A stretch of DNA of 64,000 nucleotides from Flavobacterium terrae (GCF_900142035.1 NZ_FQZI01000001.1:1-64000); one strand, 5' to 3'. Shown: positions 28,302 to 38,783, numbered from the stretch's first letter. Translations and numbers: made by a program. Notes: generated from the letters alone by a model not told the origin.

Positions 28302-29225
28302 TTAATCTTTTAAAAAGCTAATATTTCTTTTTAAACCCTCTAATTTTGTTCTCTTTACAGCTGAATTTTTAAAAACAGCTTTAAAAACTTCTTCGGTTAT
28401 TTCCTCCCAATCTTTTTTAGAGTAGGATAAAATTTCAGAATTTGGATTAAACAAAGGTTCTTGATGCGGTTTTGAAAAACGGTTCCAAGGACAAACGTCC
28501 TGGCACACATCACAACCAAACATCCAATCATCAAATTTTCCCTTCATTTCGTAAGGAATCTGTTCTTTAAGTTCTATAGTGAAATAGGAAATACATTTAC
28601 TTCCGTCAACGACATACGGTGAAACAATGGCTTGTGTAGGGCAAGCATCTAGACAAGCTGTACATGAACCGCAATGGTCAGTTGTAGCATAATCATATTC
28701 AAGTTCCAGATCGATAATCAATTCGGCAATAAAGTAAAACGAACCAACTTGTTTAGTAATTAAATTTGAATTTTTACCAATCCACCCAAGACCTGATTTG
28801 GCTGCCCAAGCTTTGTCTAAAACTGGCGCCGAATCAACAAAAACTCTTCCTTGAACTTCTCCAATTTCAGTTTGGATAAATCGCAATAAATCTTTGAGTT
28901 TGTCTTTGATTACAAAGTGATAATCTTGCCCGTAAGCGTATTTAGATATTTTATAGGAATCCTCATTTTGAATTTCTGAAGGATAGTAACTTAACAAAAG
29001 AGAAATAACACTTTTAGCACCATCCACTAATAATGTAGGATCGAGTCGCTTGTCGAAATGGTTTTCCATGTACGACATTTGGCCGTGCATGTTTTTATTA
29101 AGCCAATTTTCAAGCCTAGGTGCTTCTTCCTCTAGAAAACCAGCTTTAGAAATACCACAAGAAAGAAACCCAAGGCGTAAAGCTTCGGATTTAATTAACT
29201 GTGAGTATTTTTCTTTAGTATTCAT
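28302..29225 (-). CDS. queG: Epoxyqueuosine reductase
   Basis: Cobalamin-dependent, double [4Fe-4S] enzyme that reduces epoxyqueuosine to queuosine in tRNA. The 307-residue protein has the N-terminal cobalamin-binding region ([10 protein letters not shown], later [26 protein letters not shown]). It carries two ferredoxin-like motifs, [15 protein letters not shown] and [13 protein letters not shown] chose [12 protein letters not shown] at 29225: 20 extra codons are open upstream, but they are encoded by a GC-rich repeat-like block and look unlike the family. Confidence 0.95.
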   Translation of the reverse strand: MNTKEKYSQLIKSEALRLGFLSCGISKAGFLEEEAPRLENWLNKNMHGQMSYMENHFDKRLDPTLLVDGAKSVISLLLSYYPSEIQNEDSYKISKYAYGQDYHFVIKDKLKDLLRFIQTEIGEVQGRVFVDSAPVLDKAWAAKSGLGWIGKNSNLITKQVGSFYFIAELIIDLELEYDYATTDHCGSCTACLDACPTQAIVSPYVVDGSKCISYFTIELKEQIPYEMKGKFDDWMFGCDVCQDVCPWNRFSKPHQEPLFNPNSEILSYSKKDWEEITEEVFKAVFKNSAVKRTKLEGLKRNISFLKD

Positions 29226-29230
29226 TTGCA

Positions 29231-29321
29231 TTAGGGATTGAAGCAAGCTACCATGTAGCGCGTAAAGCCCGACCCGAAGGGACACGAGGCGAAGCCGTTT
29301 GCCCGAAGGGGAATGCCCTAA
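29231..29321. repeat. GC-rich repeat-like block between ruvB and queG
   Basis: About 90 bp whose base composition is far more GC-rich than its surroundings. It is bounded by TTAGGG (29231) and CCCTAA (ending 29321), a 6-bp inverted pair. Inside, CCGAAGGG occurs twice, and segments such as GCCCGACCCGAAGGG and GGCGAAGCCG can form short hairpins. The ruvB stop codon falls inside its edge. The look is that of an interspersed intergenic repeat of flavobacteria, which I recall but cannot check here. Only one copy is in the window. Confidence 0.5.
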
Positions 29322-30340
29322 AACAATTCGCCTTGATTGGCACCACGAACTCTTCCTAAGTGTTTGTATGCTTTTTCGGTAACTTCACGACCTCGAGGGG
29401 TACGAATAATGAATCCTTCCTGAATTAAAAACGGCTCATAAACCTCTTCGATAGTTTCACCACTTTCTGAAACTGCTGTTGCGAGAGTTGTTAACCCAAC
29501 AGGACCTCCTTTAAATTTATCAATGATGGTGGTAAGGATTTTGTTATCCATCTCATCCAACCCATGAGCGTCAACATGTAGGGCTTTTAAAGCAAAACGA
29601 GCAATTTCGATATCAATTTTACCATTTCCTTTTATTTGAGCAAAGTCACGCACACGACGTAATAAAGCATTAGCAATACGAGGTGTACCTCTACTTCTGC
29701 CTGCAATTTCTATTGCCGCTTCCATCGAAATAGGCATTTTTAAAATTGAAGAACTACGCTGTACAATTGTCGTCAGCAATTCGGTATTGTAATATTGTAA
29801 ACGTGATTGAATTCCGAAACGAGCACGCATAGGAGCGGTTAACAAACCTGAACGTGTTGTGGCTCCTACCAATGTAAAAGGATTAAGATTGATTTGAACA
29901 GTTCTTGCATTAGGCCCTGACTCGATCATGATATCGATTTTGAAATCCTCCATAGCCGAGTATAGGTACTCTTCGACCACAGGACTCAAACGGTGAATTT
30001 CATCAATAAATAAAACATCACGCTCATCAAGATTTGTTAGCAAACCCGCTAAATCTCCAGGTTTATCCAACACAGGTCCTGAAGTGATTTTGATACTCAC
30101 TCCTAATTCGTTAGCTAATATATTTGCCAATGTAGTTTTACCTAGTCCAGGAGGGCCATGAAACAAAGTATGATCCAATGCTTCTCCTCTAAGATTAGCA
30201 GCTTGTACAAAGATTTTAAGGTTTTCAAGGACTTGATCTTGACCTGTAAAATCATCGAATGAAAGAGGCCTTAGTGCCTTTTCAATATCAACTTCTTCTG
30301 GAGAAAAACGTTCTTTATTTGGATTCAAGTTTTCATTCAT
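29318..30340 (-). CDS. ruvB: Holliday junction helicase ATPase RuvB
   Basis: Hexameric AAA+ motor that drives branch migration with RuvA. The 340-residue protein has the N-terminal [15 protein letters not shown], Walker [12 protein letters not shown], Walker [10 protein letters not shown], sensor 1 [12 protein letters not shown] and the arginine-finger region RARFGIQ. The C-terminal winged helix has [27 protein letters not shown]. The length and all motifs are normal. Its stop lies within the GC-rich block before queG. Confidence 0.98.
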   Translation of the reverse strand: MNENLNPNKERFSPEEVDIEKALRPLSFDDFTGQDQVLENLKIFVQAANLRGEALDHTLFHGPPGLGKTTLANILANELGVSIKITSGPVLDKPGDLAGLLTNLDERDVLFIDEIHRLSPVVEEYLYSAMEDFKIDIMIESGPNARTVQINLNPFTLVGATTRSGLLTAPMRARFGIQSRLQYYNTELLTTIVQRSSSILKMPISMEAAIEIAGRSRGTPRIANALLRRVRDFAQIKGNGKIDIEIARFALKALHVDAHGLDEMDNKILTTIIDKFKGGPVGLTTLATAVSESGETIEEVYEPFLIQEGFIIRTPRGREVTEKAYKHLGRVRGANQGELF

Positions 30341-30387
30341 TCAGCAAAGATAGAAAAAGTTTATTGTGGGATTAGGTTATTATCCTA

Positions 30388-30693
30388 TCAAACATTGTAA
30401 CCTTTAGCCAAAATTTCTTTTCGTTCAGGATGACGCTTCACATATGCAGCCACAAAAGGACAAAGCGGTGCTAGCGTATATCCGTTTTCTTTGATATAAT
30501 CTAATACTTTTGATACGATTGCAGAACCCACACCTTTTCCTTCTAGACCAACAGGTACTTCGGTATGAGTAAGAAACATAATATTTTCATTGTTTAAAAT
30601 GTATTCTATATAAGCGATTTTTCCTTCTACTTCTAATTCAAATCTTTTTTTTTCTTGATTAACTACTATTGATTTTTCTGATATGTTACTCAT
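30388..30693 (-). CDS. GNAT-like N-acetyltransferase (YidJ/YjdJ-type, COG2388)
   Basis: A 101-residue minimal GNAT domain. Its pattern GLEGKGVGSAIVSKVLDYIKENG provides the acetyl-CoA-binding loop, and the end APLCPFVAAYVKRHPE is the family signature. The substrate is unknown. It overlaps the upstream YjdI-type Fe-S gene by 8 bp. The same pair (yjdI-yjdJ) is adjacent in E. coli, so the two proteins probably work together. Confidence 0.88.
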   Translation of the reverse strand: MSNISEKSIVVNQEKKRFELEVEGKIAYIEYILNNENIMFLTHTEVPVGLEGKGVGSAIVSKVLDYIKENGYTLAPLCPFVAAYVKRHPERKEILAKGYNV

Positions 30694-30916
30694 CTTTTTT
30701 ATCCTTATTATAATAAAACGACAATGCTCCAGAGGGGCATTTTTTAATTTGATTCACTAATTCATCTGAAGTGCTTGTGTGAGGATGAATCCAAGGTTTT
30801 TCTTTTGGCTTAAAAACATTTGGCAACCCTCGAACGCAAATTCCGGAGTGAGCGCATAATTCTTGTTTCCAAACTATTGTAACCTCCCCATTAGTATACT
30901 CTTTTACATGTTCCAT
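30686..30916 (-). CDS. YjdI-type (4Fe-4S) mono-cluster protein
   Basis: A 76-residue ferredoxin-like protein with three or four cluster cysteines: ELCAHSGICVRGLPNVF and later KKCPSGALSFY. It matches the divergent mono-cluster family that includes E. coli YjdI (DUF1271). It may carry electrons for its overlapping acetyltransferase neighbour or another partner; the role is unknown. It is the first gene of the two-gene leftward unit, divergent from the permease. Confidence 0.88.
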   Translation of the reverse strand: MEHVKEYTNGEVTIVWKQELCAHSGICVRGLPNVFKPKEKPWIHPHTSTSDELVNQIKKCPSGALSFYYNKDKKDE

Positions 30917-31006
30917 CTTTTCAAAAAATTAATGTTTTACTAAAGTTACAAAAAAACTCGCTATACTATTTGTTTTTATATCTTTATCAAAACTAACCAA
31001 AAAATT

Positions 31007-32416
31007 ATGCAAGACGAAAAACAAAATTTTAAACGTGAGCTTGGTCTAATGGATGCAACATTACTTGTTGTAGGTTCGATGATTGGTTCAGGTATTTTTA
31101 TTGTAAGTGCTGATATTACTAGAAATGTAGGAAGTGCTGGATGGTTGATTCTTATCTGGATTGTTTCTGCCCTAATTACTATGACCGCAGCTGTAAGCTA
31201 CGGAGAATTAAGCTCAATGTTTCCTCAAGCTGGAGGTCAATATGTTTATTTAAAAGAGGCGTACAATAAACTGATTGCCTTTTTATATGGCTGGAGTTTT
31301 TTTGCAGTTATACAAACAGGTACAATTGCAGCGGTTGGCGTTGCTTTTTCAAAATTTGCTGCCTATCTAATTCCAGCATTTAGCGAAAATAATTTTTTGA
31401 TTGAAACTGATTCTTTCAAATTAAGTGCTGCGCAGTTGGTTTCTATTGCAACCATTATTATCCTAACATACATTAACAGTCGCGGTGTTAAAAACGGAAA
31501 AATAATTCAAAAAATATTTACGATTACTAAAATAGCATCCCTTTTCGGATTAATTATCTTCGGATTAATACTTGCTGCTAAAAGTGATATCTGGAATGCC
31601 AATTGGACAAATGCATGGACTGCCCAATCATTTAATAAGGAAACAAATCTTTGGACGGAAGTTGGAGGATATGCTTTACTTTCAGCTATTGCCGCGTCTA
31701 TGGTAGGGTCATTATTTTCAAGTGACGCTTGGAATGGAGTAACATTTATTTCTGGTGAAATAAAAAACCCTGAAAGGAATGTAGGTCTAAGTCTTTTCTT
31801 AGGAACATTAATTGTTAGTATTATTTACATTTTAGCCAACCTAATGTACCTTGCAGTGATGCCTTTACAAGAAATTGCATTTGCTCCTTCTGACAGAGTT
31901 GCCGTAGTAGCTTCTGAACATATTTTTGGAGCAACTGGAACCATTATTATTGCAATAATGATTATGATTTCAACCTTTGGTTGTAACAACGGCCTAATTA
32001 TGGCTGGATCGCGTGTATATTACACTATGGCAAAAGATGGGTTATTCTTTAAAAAAGCTGCAAACTTAAATAATGCAAGTGTTCCAGGATGGGGATTATG
32101 GATTCAGTGTATTTGGGCTTCTGCTTTATGTTTGACTGGAAAGTATGGTGATTTATTAGATTTTGTAATGATTATTGTTATCATTTTCTATATCCTTACC
32201 ATTTATGGGATTTTCATCTTACGTAAAAAAATGCCAGATGCCGAAAGACCATACAAGGCTTTTGCTTATCCTTTTCTCCCAGCTCTATACATCATAGTCG
32301 CATCAGCCATTTGTGTTATGCTGTTAATTGACAGAACAAGTACTTGTGGATGGGGAGTGCTAATCATGTTAGCAGGAATTCCAATTTATTATTTAACCAA
32401 AGGAAAAGAAGTTTAA
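31007..32416 (+). CDS. APC-family amino acid permease
   Basis: A 469-residue inner-membrane transporter with about 12 helices. The APC signature at helix 1 is GSMIGSGIFIVSADI, followed by YGELSSMFPQAGGQYVYLKEAY in helices 2-3 and a helix 6 region SLFSSDAWNGVTFISGEIKNPERN. The pattern is closest to the L-type amino acid transporter (LAT-like) group. The exact substrate cannot be read from sequence. Monocistronic, ending at a bidirectional terminator. Confidence 0.92.
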   Translation: MQDEKQNFKRELGLMDATLLVVGSMIGSGIFIVSADITRNVGSAGWLILIWIVSALITMTAAVSYGELSSMFPQAGGQYVYLKEAYNKLIAFLYGWSFFAVIQTGTIAAVGVAFSKFAAYLIPAFSENNFLIETDSFKLSAAQLVSIATIIILTYINSRGVKNGKIIQKIFTITKIASLFGLIIFGLILAAKSDIWNANWTNAWTAQSFNKETNLWTEVGGYALLSAIAASMVGSLFSSDAWNGVTFISGEIKNPERNVGLSLFLGTLIVSIIYILANLMYLAVMPLQEIAFAPSDRVAVVASEHIFGATGTIIIAIMIMISTFGCNNGLIMAGSRVYYTMAKDGLFFKKAANLNNASVPGWGLWIQCIWASALCLTGKYGDLLDFVMIIVIIFYILTIYGIFILRKKMPDAERPYKAFAYPFLPALYIIVASAICVMLLIDRTSTCGWGVLIMLAGIPIYYLTKGKEV

Positions 32417-32442
32417 TAATTCCTTACATAATAATTAAAAAG

Positions 32443-32469
32443 AACCCGATAATTTAGCTATCGGGTTTT
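32443..32469. terminator. Bidirectional terminator between permease and transpeptidase-like gene
   Basis: A perfect 9-bp stem AACCCGATA/TATCGGGTT with a 7-nt loop. T-rich sequence follows on the plus strand, and A-rich sequence precedes it, serving the convergent gene. Confidence 0.85.
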
Positions 32470-33064
32470 ATTTTATAACCCAAAGTAGCACAGGTTTTTT
32501 TGATTGGTTTAATAATTTATCAATTTCTCGCATAGCTTCATTTGAAACAGCTGGGCACCCCCAACCTTCGGGAGTTCCTTTGGGATAAACCTCTTCATTT
32601 GGAATTTCCTCCCAAGAATGTAACACTATTGCTCGATTTAAAGCATTTGAATTGGTTTTATCTTTACCATGCAAAAGATATTTTACTTTGATTCCCCATT
32701 GGCTCACACCTCTTTCCTTAATGATATATTTGCCAGTAGATGAACAATGTGAATCGGCTTCATTGCTAATTTTTGGATCATTTTTTGTAAAAGTTTGACC
32801 CCACATACTATCACAACAACCATGACTAACCATGTAAGAGGAAACTATTGTATCCTTTTTGAAATCATATTTAAATAATCTCTTTTTTCCTGAATGAACA
32901 CCTAAATCAGCCAATAAAAAATAATTGCTTTCTAATTTATTCTTTTTACAAAACTGTAAAGCTTCTTTAGAATATGTACTATACTCTTTTTTTGAGGTTT
33001 CTCTATTTTCAGAATTTTGACAAAAAGACAAAAGAATAAACAGAGAGATTAGAAGAGACTTCAT
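32468..33064 (-). CDS. Murein L,D-transpeptidase catalytic domain family protein
   Basis: A 198-residue exported protein. The hydrophobic start (MKSLLISLFILLSFC) could be a lipoprotein signal with Cys15, but the residue before the Cys is Phe, so this is uncertain. The catalytic part has an HGCCDS segment and TGKYII, then VLHSWEEIP and the active-site motif EGWGCPAVS. This is the YkuD_2-like pattern seen in Bacteroidota. It may crosslink peptidoglycan or attach proteins to it. Monocistronic and convergent with the permease. Confidence 0.85.
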   Translation of the reverse strand: MKSLLISLFILLSFCQNSENRETSKKEYSTYSKEALQFCKKNKLESNYFLLADLGVHSGKKRLFKYDFKKDTIVSSYMVSHGCCDSMWGQTFTKNDPKISNEADSHCSSTGKYIIKERGVSQWGIKVKYLLHGKDKTNSNALNRAIVLHSWEEIPNEEVYPKGTPEGWGCPAVSNEAMREIDKLLNQSKKPVLLWVIK

Positions 33065-33143
33065 AGAAGATTTTAATATTGTTAAAGAATAATTTTACAC
33101 TATTTAAGTCCTCAAAAATAGTACCAGTAATTCAGTTAAAAAC

Positions 33144-33177
33144 AAAAAAGCCCTATCTATTCGATTGAGCTTTTTTT
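33144..33177 (-). terminator. Intrinsic terminator of rimP-nusA-infB
   Basis: AAAAAAGC (33144-33151) pairs with GCTTTTTT (33169-33176), with an inner ATC/GAT pairing. It lies 19 bp beyond the infB stop and ends in T on the minus strand. Confidence 0.7.
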
Positions 33178-33195
33178 ATGATAAATCTTTAACGA

Positions 33196-35994
33196 TTATT
33201 TCAATTTTTTCTTAACTGCAACTTCAGTGAATCCTTCAATGATATCATATTCTTGAATATCGTTGTATCCTTTAATTTGCATACCACAGTCATATCCTTT
33301 AGAAACTTCTTTAACGTCATCTTTGAAACGTTTCAACGCAATTAATTCTCCAGTGTAAATTACAACACCTTCACGGATTAAGCGGATTTTATTCGCTCTA
33401 AAGATTTTACCATCAGTAACCATACATCCAGCAATTGTTCCCACTTTAGAAATTTTGAATAATTCTCTGATCTCTGCAGTACCAGTAATTTCTTCTTTCA
33501 TTTCTGGAGAAAGCATTCCTTCCATCGCATCACGTAAATCGTCAATCGCTGCATAGATGATTGAATAGTGACGGATATCGATTTCTTCTTTCTCTGCTAA
33601 TTGTTTAGCATTTCCAGCAGGACGAACGTTAAATCCAATAATGATTGCATCTGAAGCAGAAGCCAACATTACGTCAGATTCTGTAATAGCTCCAACTCCT
33701 TTATGAATAATATTAATTTGAATTTCTTCAGTAGATAATTTAGAGAATGAATCTGATAATGCTTCAACCGAACCATCCACGTCTCCTTTAAGGATAATGT
33801 TTAATTCTTTAAATTGACCCAAAGCAATACGACGTCCAATTTCATCTAACGTAATGTGACGTTGTACACGAACTGACTGCTCACGCATTAATTGAGTACG
33901 TTTAGCAGCAATTTGTTTTGCTTCTCTTTCGTCTTCATAAACTGTAAACTTATCTCCGGCAGTTGGCGCACCATCAAGACCTAAAATTGAAATTGGTGTA
34001 GATGGACCTGCTTCTTTCACGTTTTTGCCACGCTCATCATGCATTGCCTTAATCTTACCATGATTTTTACCTGCTAAGATATAATCTCCAACTTTTACTG
34101 TACCTGCTTGAACTAATACTGTTGAAACGTATCCACGTCCTTTATCTAAGAATGCTTCTACTACAGTTCCTACTCCTGGTTTATTAGGATTAGCTTTTAG
34201 CTCTAACACCTCAGCTTCTAGTAATACTTTTTCTAATAATTCTTTAACACCTAATCCTGTTTTTGCAGAAATATCATGTGATTGGTATTTCCCACCCCAA
34301 TCTTCCACCAAGAAGTTCATGGCAGCTAATTTTTCTTTAATTTTTTCAGGGTTAGCCGTTGGCTTATCTACTTTATTGATAGCAAACACAATAGGAACAC
34401 CAGCTGCTTGTGCGTGACTGATTGCTTCTTTTGTTTGTGGCATGATATCATCATCGGCAGCCACTACAATAATTGCAATATCAGTAACTTGGGCTCCACG
34501 AGCACGCATCGCGGTAAACGCCTCGTGACCTGGTGTATCTAAGAAAGCGATTTCTTGACCGTTATCTAACTCTACACCGTATGCTCCAATGTGCTGTGTA
34601 ATACCCCCTGACTCACCTGCAATAACATTTGTTTTACGGATGTAATCCAACAATGATGTTTTACCGTGGTCAACGTGACCCATTACAGTTACGATTGGTG
34701 CGCGAGGTTTTAAATCTTCTGGTCTATCTTCAACAACTTCAATGTTTTCTTCAATATCTGTAGTAATAAATTCTACATCATATCCAAATTCATCAGCAAC
34801 AATTGTTAAAGTCTCTGCATCTAAACGTTGGTTCATGGTTACCATGATACCAAGTGACATACATGTACCAATAACTTTAGTAATAGGCACATCCATCATA
34901 GTTGCAATTTCACCAACAGTAACAAACTCAGTTACTTTAAGCGTTTTGCTTCCTTCTTCTTGTGCTGCTAATTCAGCTTCTGTACGTTCACGGTGTGAAT
35001 CACGCTTGTCACGACGATATTTAGCCGCTTTAGATTTATTTCCTTTCCCTTGAAGTCTTTCAAGAGTTTCTTTAATTTGATTTTTAACTTCTTCTTCGGT
35101 AGGCTCAACCTTTACGATTGCAGGACGAGTATTGTTTCCTTTTCCAAAAGGTTTACTTCCTCCTGGTTTGTTAAAACCACCTTGTCCTTGAGGTCTGTTT
35201 TGACCACCCTGTCCTTGCTGTCCACCACCTTGTCCTGGTTGTCCAGGTTTTGAAGGAATTCTATTTCTTTTCTTTTTATCAGCACCACCAGCATTTTGGT
35301 TATTATTCCCTGGTTTATTTTGGTTCTGATTTTTATCTTCTGGTTTCTTTTTAGGCTTATTAAATTGAGACAAGTCAATTGTTTTTCCTGTAAAAGTCGT
35401 TCCTGAAAGTTTTTGATATTGTGTTTCGTGAGTTTCTTCGGCAGCTGTTTCGTCTGAAGGATTTGAAACTGGCTTCTCTACTTTTTTCTCAATAACTGGC
35501 TTACTTTCTGCTTTTATAACAGGCTCTACCTTTGGCGCTTTTGGTGCTTCTTCAACTGGCTTAACCTCTTCTTTTTTAGGCTCTACAATTTCAGGCTCAA
35601 CTGGTTTAACTTCTGCAACAGGTTGTTGTTGCTTAGGAGTTAAATCAATTTTACCCACTTGTTTTGGAGCTATAACACTTGCTTTAGCTTTGATCACTTC
35701 TTGACGAGCACGCTCTTCATCTTGTTTGCGTTTTTCCTCAATTTCATGTTCGCGCTCTAAACGAAGTGCTTCTTTTTCTTTTCTTTTTTCTTCACTAACC
35801 TCTTTTGAAGCATCTTTGTTTCCTTTGTCTCCAGCAAATTGATTAGAAAGGATATTGTATATTTCGTCAGTGATTTTTGTATTTGGATTAGACTCAATAG
35901 TAAAGCCCTTGTCCTTTAAAAAATCGACAGCTCTTTCTAACGAAATATTAAATTCCCTTAAAACTTTGTTTATTCTTATTGTTCCTTCAGACAT
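33196..35994 (-). CDS. infB: Translation initiation factor IF-2
   Basis: GTPase that places initiator tRNA on the 30S subunit. The 932-residue protein starts with an IF2_N helix domain (residues 1-55). A long charged and low-complexity linker follows: K/E/P-rich to about residue 220, then G/Q/N-rich to about 290, ending in GKGNNTRP. The second IF2_N domain precedes the G domain. The G domain, from about residue 433, has [19 protein letters not shown] and NKVDKP. Domains II, III and IV follow, with [14 protein letters not shown] near the end. It is the last gene of the rimP-nusA-infB operon and is followed by its terminator. Confidence 0.97.
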   Translation of the reverse strand: MSEGTIRINKVLREFNISLERAVDFLKDKGFTIESNPNTKITDEIYNILSNQFAGDKGNKDASKEVSEEKRKEKEALRLEREHEIEEKRKQDEERARQEVIKAKASVIAPKQVGKIDLTPKQQQPVAEVKPVEPEIVEPKKEEVKPVEEAPKAPKVEPVIKAESKPVIEKKVEKPVSNPSDETAAEETHETQYQKLSGTTFTGKTIDLSQFNKPKKKPEDKNQNQNKPGNNNQNAGGADKKKRNRIPSKPGQPGQGGGQQGQGGQNRPQGQGGFNKPGGSKPFGKGNNTRPAIVKVEPTEEEVKNQIKETLERLQGKGNKSKAAKYRRDKRDSHRERTEAELAAQEEGSKTLKVTEFVTVGEIATMMDVPITKVIGTCMSLGIMVTMNQRLDAETLTIVADEFGYDVEFITTDIEENIEVVEDRPEDLKPRAPIVTVMGHVDHGKTSLLDYIRKTNVIAGESGGITQHIGAYGVELDNGQEIAFLDTPGHEAFTAMRARGAQVTDIAIIVVAADDDIMPQTKEAISHAQAAGVPIVFAINKVDKPTANPEKIKEKLAAMNFLVEDWGGKYQSHDISAKTGLGVKELLEKVLLEAEVLELKANPNKPGVGTVVEAFLDKGRGYVSTVLVQAGTVKVGDYILAGKNHGKIKAMHDERGKNVKEAGPSTPISILGLDGAPTAGDKFTVYEDEREAKQIAAKRTQLMREQSVRVQRHITLDEIGRRIALGQFKELNIILKGDVDGSVEALSDSFSKLSTEEIQINIIHKGVGAITESDVMLASASDAIIIGFNVRPAGNAKQLAEKEEIDIRHYSIIYAAIDDLRDAMEGMLSPEMKEEITGTAEIRELFKISKVGTIAGCMVTDGKIFRANKIRLIREGVVIYTGELIALKRFKDDVKEVSKGYDCGMQIKGYNDIQEYDIIEGFTEVAVKKKLK

Positions 35995-36035
35995 AAATTT
36001 TATTTATGGTTTATTTTATTTGTGGATTATGGTGA

Positions 36036-37277
36036 TTAATCTTCAAATTCTTCTTTTAAAATCTTGATAACCTCAAGAATGGTTTCTTCTTCTAAATCTG
36101 TACGACGAACTAAATCTGCTACTGATTGACTTAAAATACTTTTTGCTGTATCTAAACCAATTTTTGCAAACTCATCAATAATCCATCCGTCGATTTCATC
36201 AGAGAACTCTGTTAATTCAACATCATCGTCTTCTGCTACGTTTCCTTCTCTAATTACATCTAGTTCATATCCTGTTAATTGACCAGCCAATTTAATATTG
36301 TGACCTCCACGACCAATAGCTTTAGATACTTCTTCTAGCTTTAAATATACTTCTGCTGTTTTTTTCTCTTCGTCAATTTTGATTGAAGATACTTTAGCAG
36401 GGCTTAATGCTCTTGTTATATATAACTGTAAGTTATTTGTATAATTAATTACATCAATATTTTCGTTTCCTAATTCACGAACAATTCCATGAATACGTGA
36501 ACCTTTCATTCCTACACAAGCACCAACTGGATCAATTCTATCATCATAAGAATCTACAGCAACTTTTGCTTTTTCTCCTGGGATACGAACTACTTTTTTG
36601 ATAGTAATTAAACCGTCAAATACTTCTGGAATTTCTTGTTCGAATAATTTCTCTAAGAATTTCTCAGATGTTCTTGACATTATAATTTGCGGCTTATTAC
36701 CTTTAAGCTCAACATTTTCAATAATTCCACGAACGTTGTCTCCTTTACGGAAAAAGTCTGATGGAATTTGCTTTTCTTTTGGTAATACGATTTCGTTTCC
36801 TTCGTCATCTACCAAAATTACAGCTTTTGGACGTACATGGTGTACTTCTGCTGTATAAATATCTCCAATTAAATCTTTAAATTGTTTGTAAAGATTTGTA
36901 TTATCATGTTCGTGAATTTTAGAAATCAAGTTTTGACGTAAAGCCAAAATAGCTCTTCTTCCTAAATCGATAAGCTTCACTTCTTCAGATACTTCTTCTC
37001 CTATTTCGAAATCGGGCTCAATTTTACGAGCTTCTGAAAGAGATATTTCTTCATTTTCAAAATCTAAATCCTCATCTGCAACAATAACTCTACGTCTCCA
37101 GATTTCCATATCCCCTTTGTCAGGGTTGATAATGATATCAAAATTATCATCTGATCCGTATTTTTTCTTCAATGCATTACGAAACACATCTTCCAAAATC
37201 GCCATAAGCGTTACGCGATCTATCAGTTTATCATCTTTGAATTCTGAAAACGAATCTATTAATGCTAAATTCTCCAT
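36036..37277 (-). CDS. nusA: Transcription termination/antitermination factor NusA
   Basis: Binds RNA polymerase and affects pausing, termination and antitermination. The 413-residue protein has the N-terminal polymerase-binding domain (residues 1-130), an S1 domain, and two KH domains with RIPGEKAKVAVDSYD, DPVGACVGMKGSRI and AIGRGGHNIKLAGQLTG. It ends soon after KH2, so the C-terminal acidic repeats of E. coli NusA are absent, as usual in Bacteroidota. It lies 15 bp after rimP and 41 bp before infB. Confidence 0.97.
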   Translation of the reverse strand: MENLALIDSFSEFKDDKLIDRVTLMAILEDVFRNALKKKYGSDDNFDIIINPDKGDMEIWRRRVIVADEDLDFENEEISLSEARKIEPDFEIGEEVSEEVKLIDLGRRAILALRQNLISKIHEHDNTNLYKQFKDLIGDIYTAEVHHVRPKAVILVDDEGNEIVLPKEKQIPSDFFRKGDNVRGIIENVELKGNKPQIIMSRTSEKFLEKLFEQEIPEVFDGLITIKKVVRIPGEKAKVAVDSYDDRIDPVGACVGMKGSRIHGIVRELGNENIDVINYTNNLQLYITRALSPAKVSSIKIDEEKKTAEVYLKLEEVSKAIGRGGHNIKLAGQLTGYELDVIREGNVAEDDDVELTEFSDEIDGWIIDEFAKIGLDTAKSILSQSVADLVRRTDLEEETILEVIKILKEEFED

Positions 37278-37292
37278 GCCAACTCTTTAATT

Positions 37293-37757
37293 TTAAAATA
37301 TTATAGTAACTACTGCCTCCACAATATCGCTATAAGCAATTTTTTCATTGTGAAGCACGGTTTCTTTTCCTTTTCCTATTTTTTTAGGCTCTCTTGAACT
37401 CCATTCAAGTGTGATATCTTCCTCTGAAGCATCAATTAACAATGCTTCAATTGTTTGATTTGCTGTTCTAACTTTTAATGTTCTGCCAATATTTTTTTTG
37501 AATTGACGAACAAGCTTTAGTGGTGCAGAAACTCCCGCTGAAGCAACTTCAAGTGAAAAATCTTGCTCTTCGCGATCTAAATTGTGTTCAATAGCACGAC
37601 TAATGTTAATACAATCTTGCAACTGAACACCATTATCACCATCTAAAGTTACAATAATTTTGTAACTATCGGTAATTGTTAAATCAATTAAAAACAAGTC
37701 TGGATGTTCTTCCAAGCCTGCATCTAACAATTGTTTTACTTTGTCTTTAAAACCCAT
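37293..37757 (-). CDS. rimP: Ribosome maturation factor RimP
   Basis: Needed for 30S subunit assembly. The 154-residue protein has the conserved [22 protein letters not shown] stretch and [24 protein letters not shown], a Bacteroidota form of the usual SSPG motif. It is the first gene of the operon with nusA and infB. A perfect 9-bp GC-rich hairpin plus a short T tract ends only about 8 bp before its ATG (see separate entry), which may regulate the operon. Confidence 0.94.
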   Translation of the reverse strand: MGFKDKVKQLLDAGLEEHPDLFLIDLTITDSYKIIVTLDGDNGVQLQDCINISRAIEHNLDREEQDFSLEVASAGVSAPLKLVRQFKKNIGRTLKVRTANQTIEALLIDASEEDITLEWSSREPKKIGKGKETVLHNEKIAYSDIVEAVVTIIF

Positions 37758-37764
37758 TTTGTAT

Positions 37765-37790
37765 AAAAAGAGGCACGCTGTGCGTGCCTC
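37765..37790 (-). promoter_or_regulatory. Terminator-like hairpin in the rimP leader
   Basis: A perfect 9-bp stem GAGGCACGC/GCGTGCCTC with a 3-nt loop (37770-37790). On the minus strand it is followed by TTTTTAT, then the rimP ATG at 37757. No minus-strand gene lies upstream that it could end, so it probably belongs to the 5' leader of rimP-nusA-infB and could act as an attenuator. Confidence 0.6.
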
Positions 37791-37819
37791 ATTATTTAAA
37801 AAACTACTAAATAATGGCG

Positions 37820-37827
37820 CAAATATA
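37820..37827 (-). promoter_or_regulatory. -7 box of the rimP-nusA-infB promoter
   Basis: TATATTTG on the minus strand matches TAnnTTTG exactly. A TTC occurs 19 bp upstream in place of TTG. Transcription starting a few bases downstream would give a leader of about 55 nt containing the hairpin at 37770-37790. Confidence 0.6.
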
Positions 37828-37852
37828 CTACTTTTTTTGTAAAAATGAAATT

Positions 37853-37883
37853 TTGCGTTATGTTAAATATTTTCTTACCTTTA
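37853..37883 (+). promoter_or_regulatory. Promoter of the universal stress protein gene
   Basis: TTG at 37853-37855, 20 bp, then TACCTTTA at 37876-37883, one base off the Bacteroidota -7 consensus. It is 49 bp before the ATG. Confidence 0.5.
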
Positions 37884-37932
37884 ATGTACAATTCTGACTT
37901 TCACTAAAGTATTAACATTAAATACACTAATT

Positions 37933-38757
37933 ATGAAACGAATATTAGTTCCAACGGATTTTTCCGAACACGCTGAGTATGCCCTAAAAGTTGCTGCACA
38001 AATTGCTAGAGATAACGACGGAGAAATCTTCATTGTACACATGCTTGAATTCCCGGGCCAAATGGCTGATGCAGTAAGCCACGGCGCAGACATACCAGAG
38101 ATTATGCTTTTTATGAAAAAAGCTAACGAAAAACTAGAGGAATTATTAACTAAAGATTATTTAGAAGGAATTAAAGTTACTGAAGCTATAAAATACGAAA
38201 GGGCTTTTGAAGGCATCATAAAATCAAGCCAAAAACACGACATAGATTTAGTTGTAATGGGATCGCACGGAGCTTCTGGCTTTCAAGAAATGTTTGTAGG
38301 TTCTACAACTGAAAAAATTGTAAGAACTTCTGAAGCGCCAGTATTAATAATAAAACACGAAACAACTAATTTCAAAACCGACAGATTTGTTTTCGCTTCT
38401 GACTTTTCTGAAGAAGCTAGAAAACCATTTGAAAAAATTGTTGCTTTTGCAAAAGTATTAGGATCACATATTGATTTAGTGATGATTAATACACCTAATA
38501 GCTTTAAAACATCTCACGCTGCACAAAAAATTATGAAAGATTTTGTGGCGAGTTACCCAATTACTAATTATTCACTACATATCTACAACGACTCTAATGT
38601 TGAAACAGGAATTTTAAACTTCTCTAATAGTGTTGGCGCTGATGTTATAGGAATGGTAACACATGGAAGAACAAGTTTATACCACTTTTTTAATGGAAGT
38701 ATAAGTGAAGGCTTAGTAAACCATGCATCTAAACCAGTAATTACTTTTAAAATTTAA
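37933..38757 (+). CDS. Tandem universal stress protein
   Basis: A 274-residue cytoplasmic protein made of two Usp domains. The first (residues about 1-142) starts MKRILVPTDFSEHAEYALK and has the ATP-binding type motif VVMGSHGASGFQEMFVGSTTEKIV. The second (about 148-274) is more degenerate, with DRFVFASDFSEEARKP and VTHGRTSLYHFFNGS. Usp proteins respond to stress and bind ATP or other ligands; the specific role is unknown. Monocistronic, ending at a bidirectional terminator. Confidence 0.94.
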   Translation: MKRILVPTDFSEHAEYALKVAAQIARDNDGEIFIVHMLEFPGQMADAVSHGADIPEIMLFMKKANEKLEELLTKDYLEGIKVTEAIKYERAFEGIIKSSQKHDIDLVVMGSHGASGFQEMFVGSTTEKIVRTSEAPVLIIKHETTNFKTDRFVFASDFSEEARKPFEKIVAFAKVLGSHIDLVMINTPNSFKTSHAAQKIMKDFVASYPITNYSLHIYNDSNVETGILNFSNSVGADVIGMVTHGRTSLYHFFNGSISEGLVNHASKPVITFKI

Positions 38758-38783
38758 TTTTTATAAATACAATTGTTATTAAC

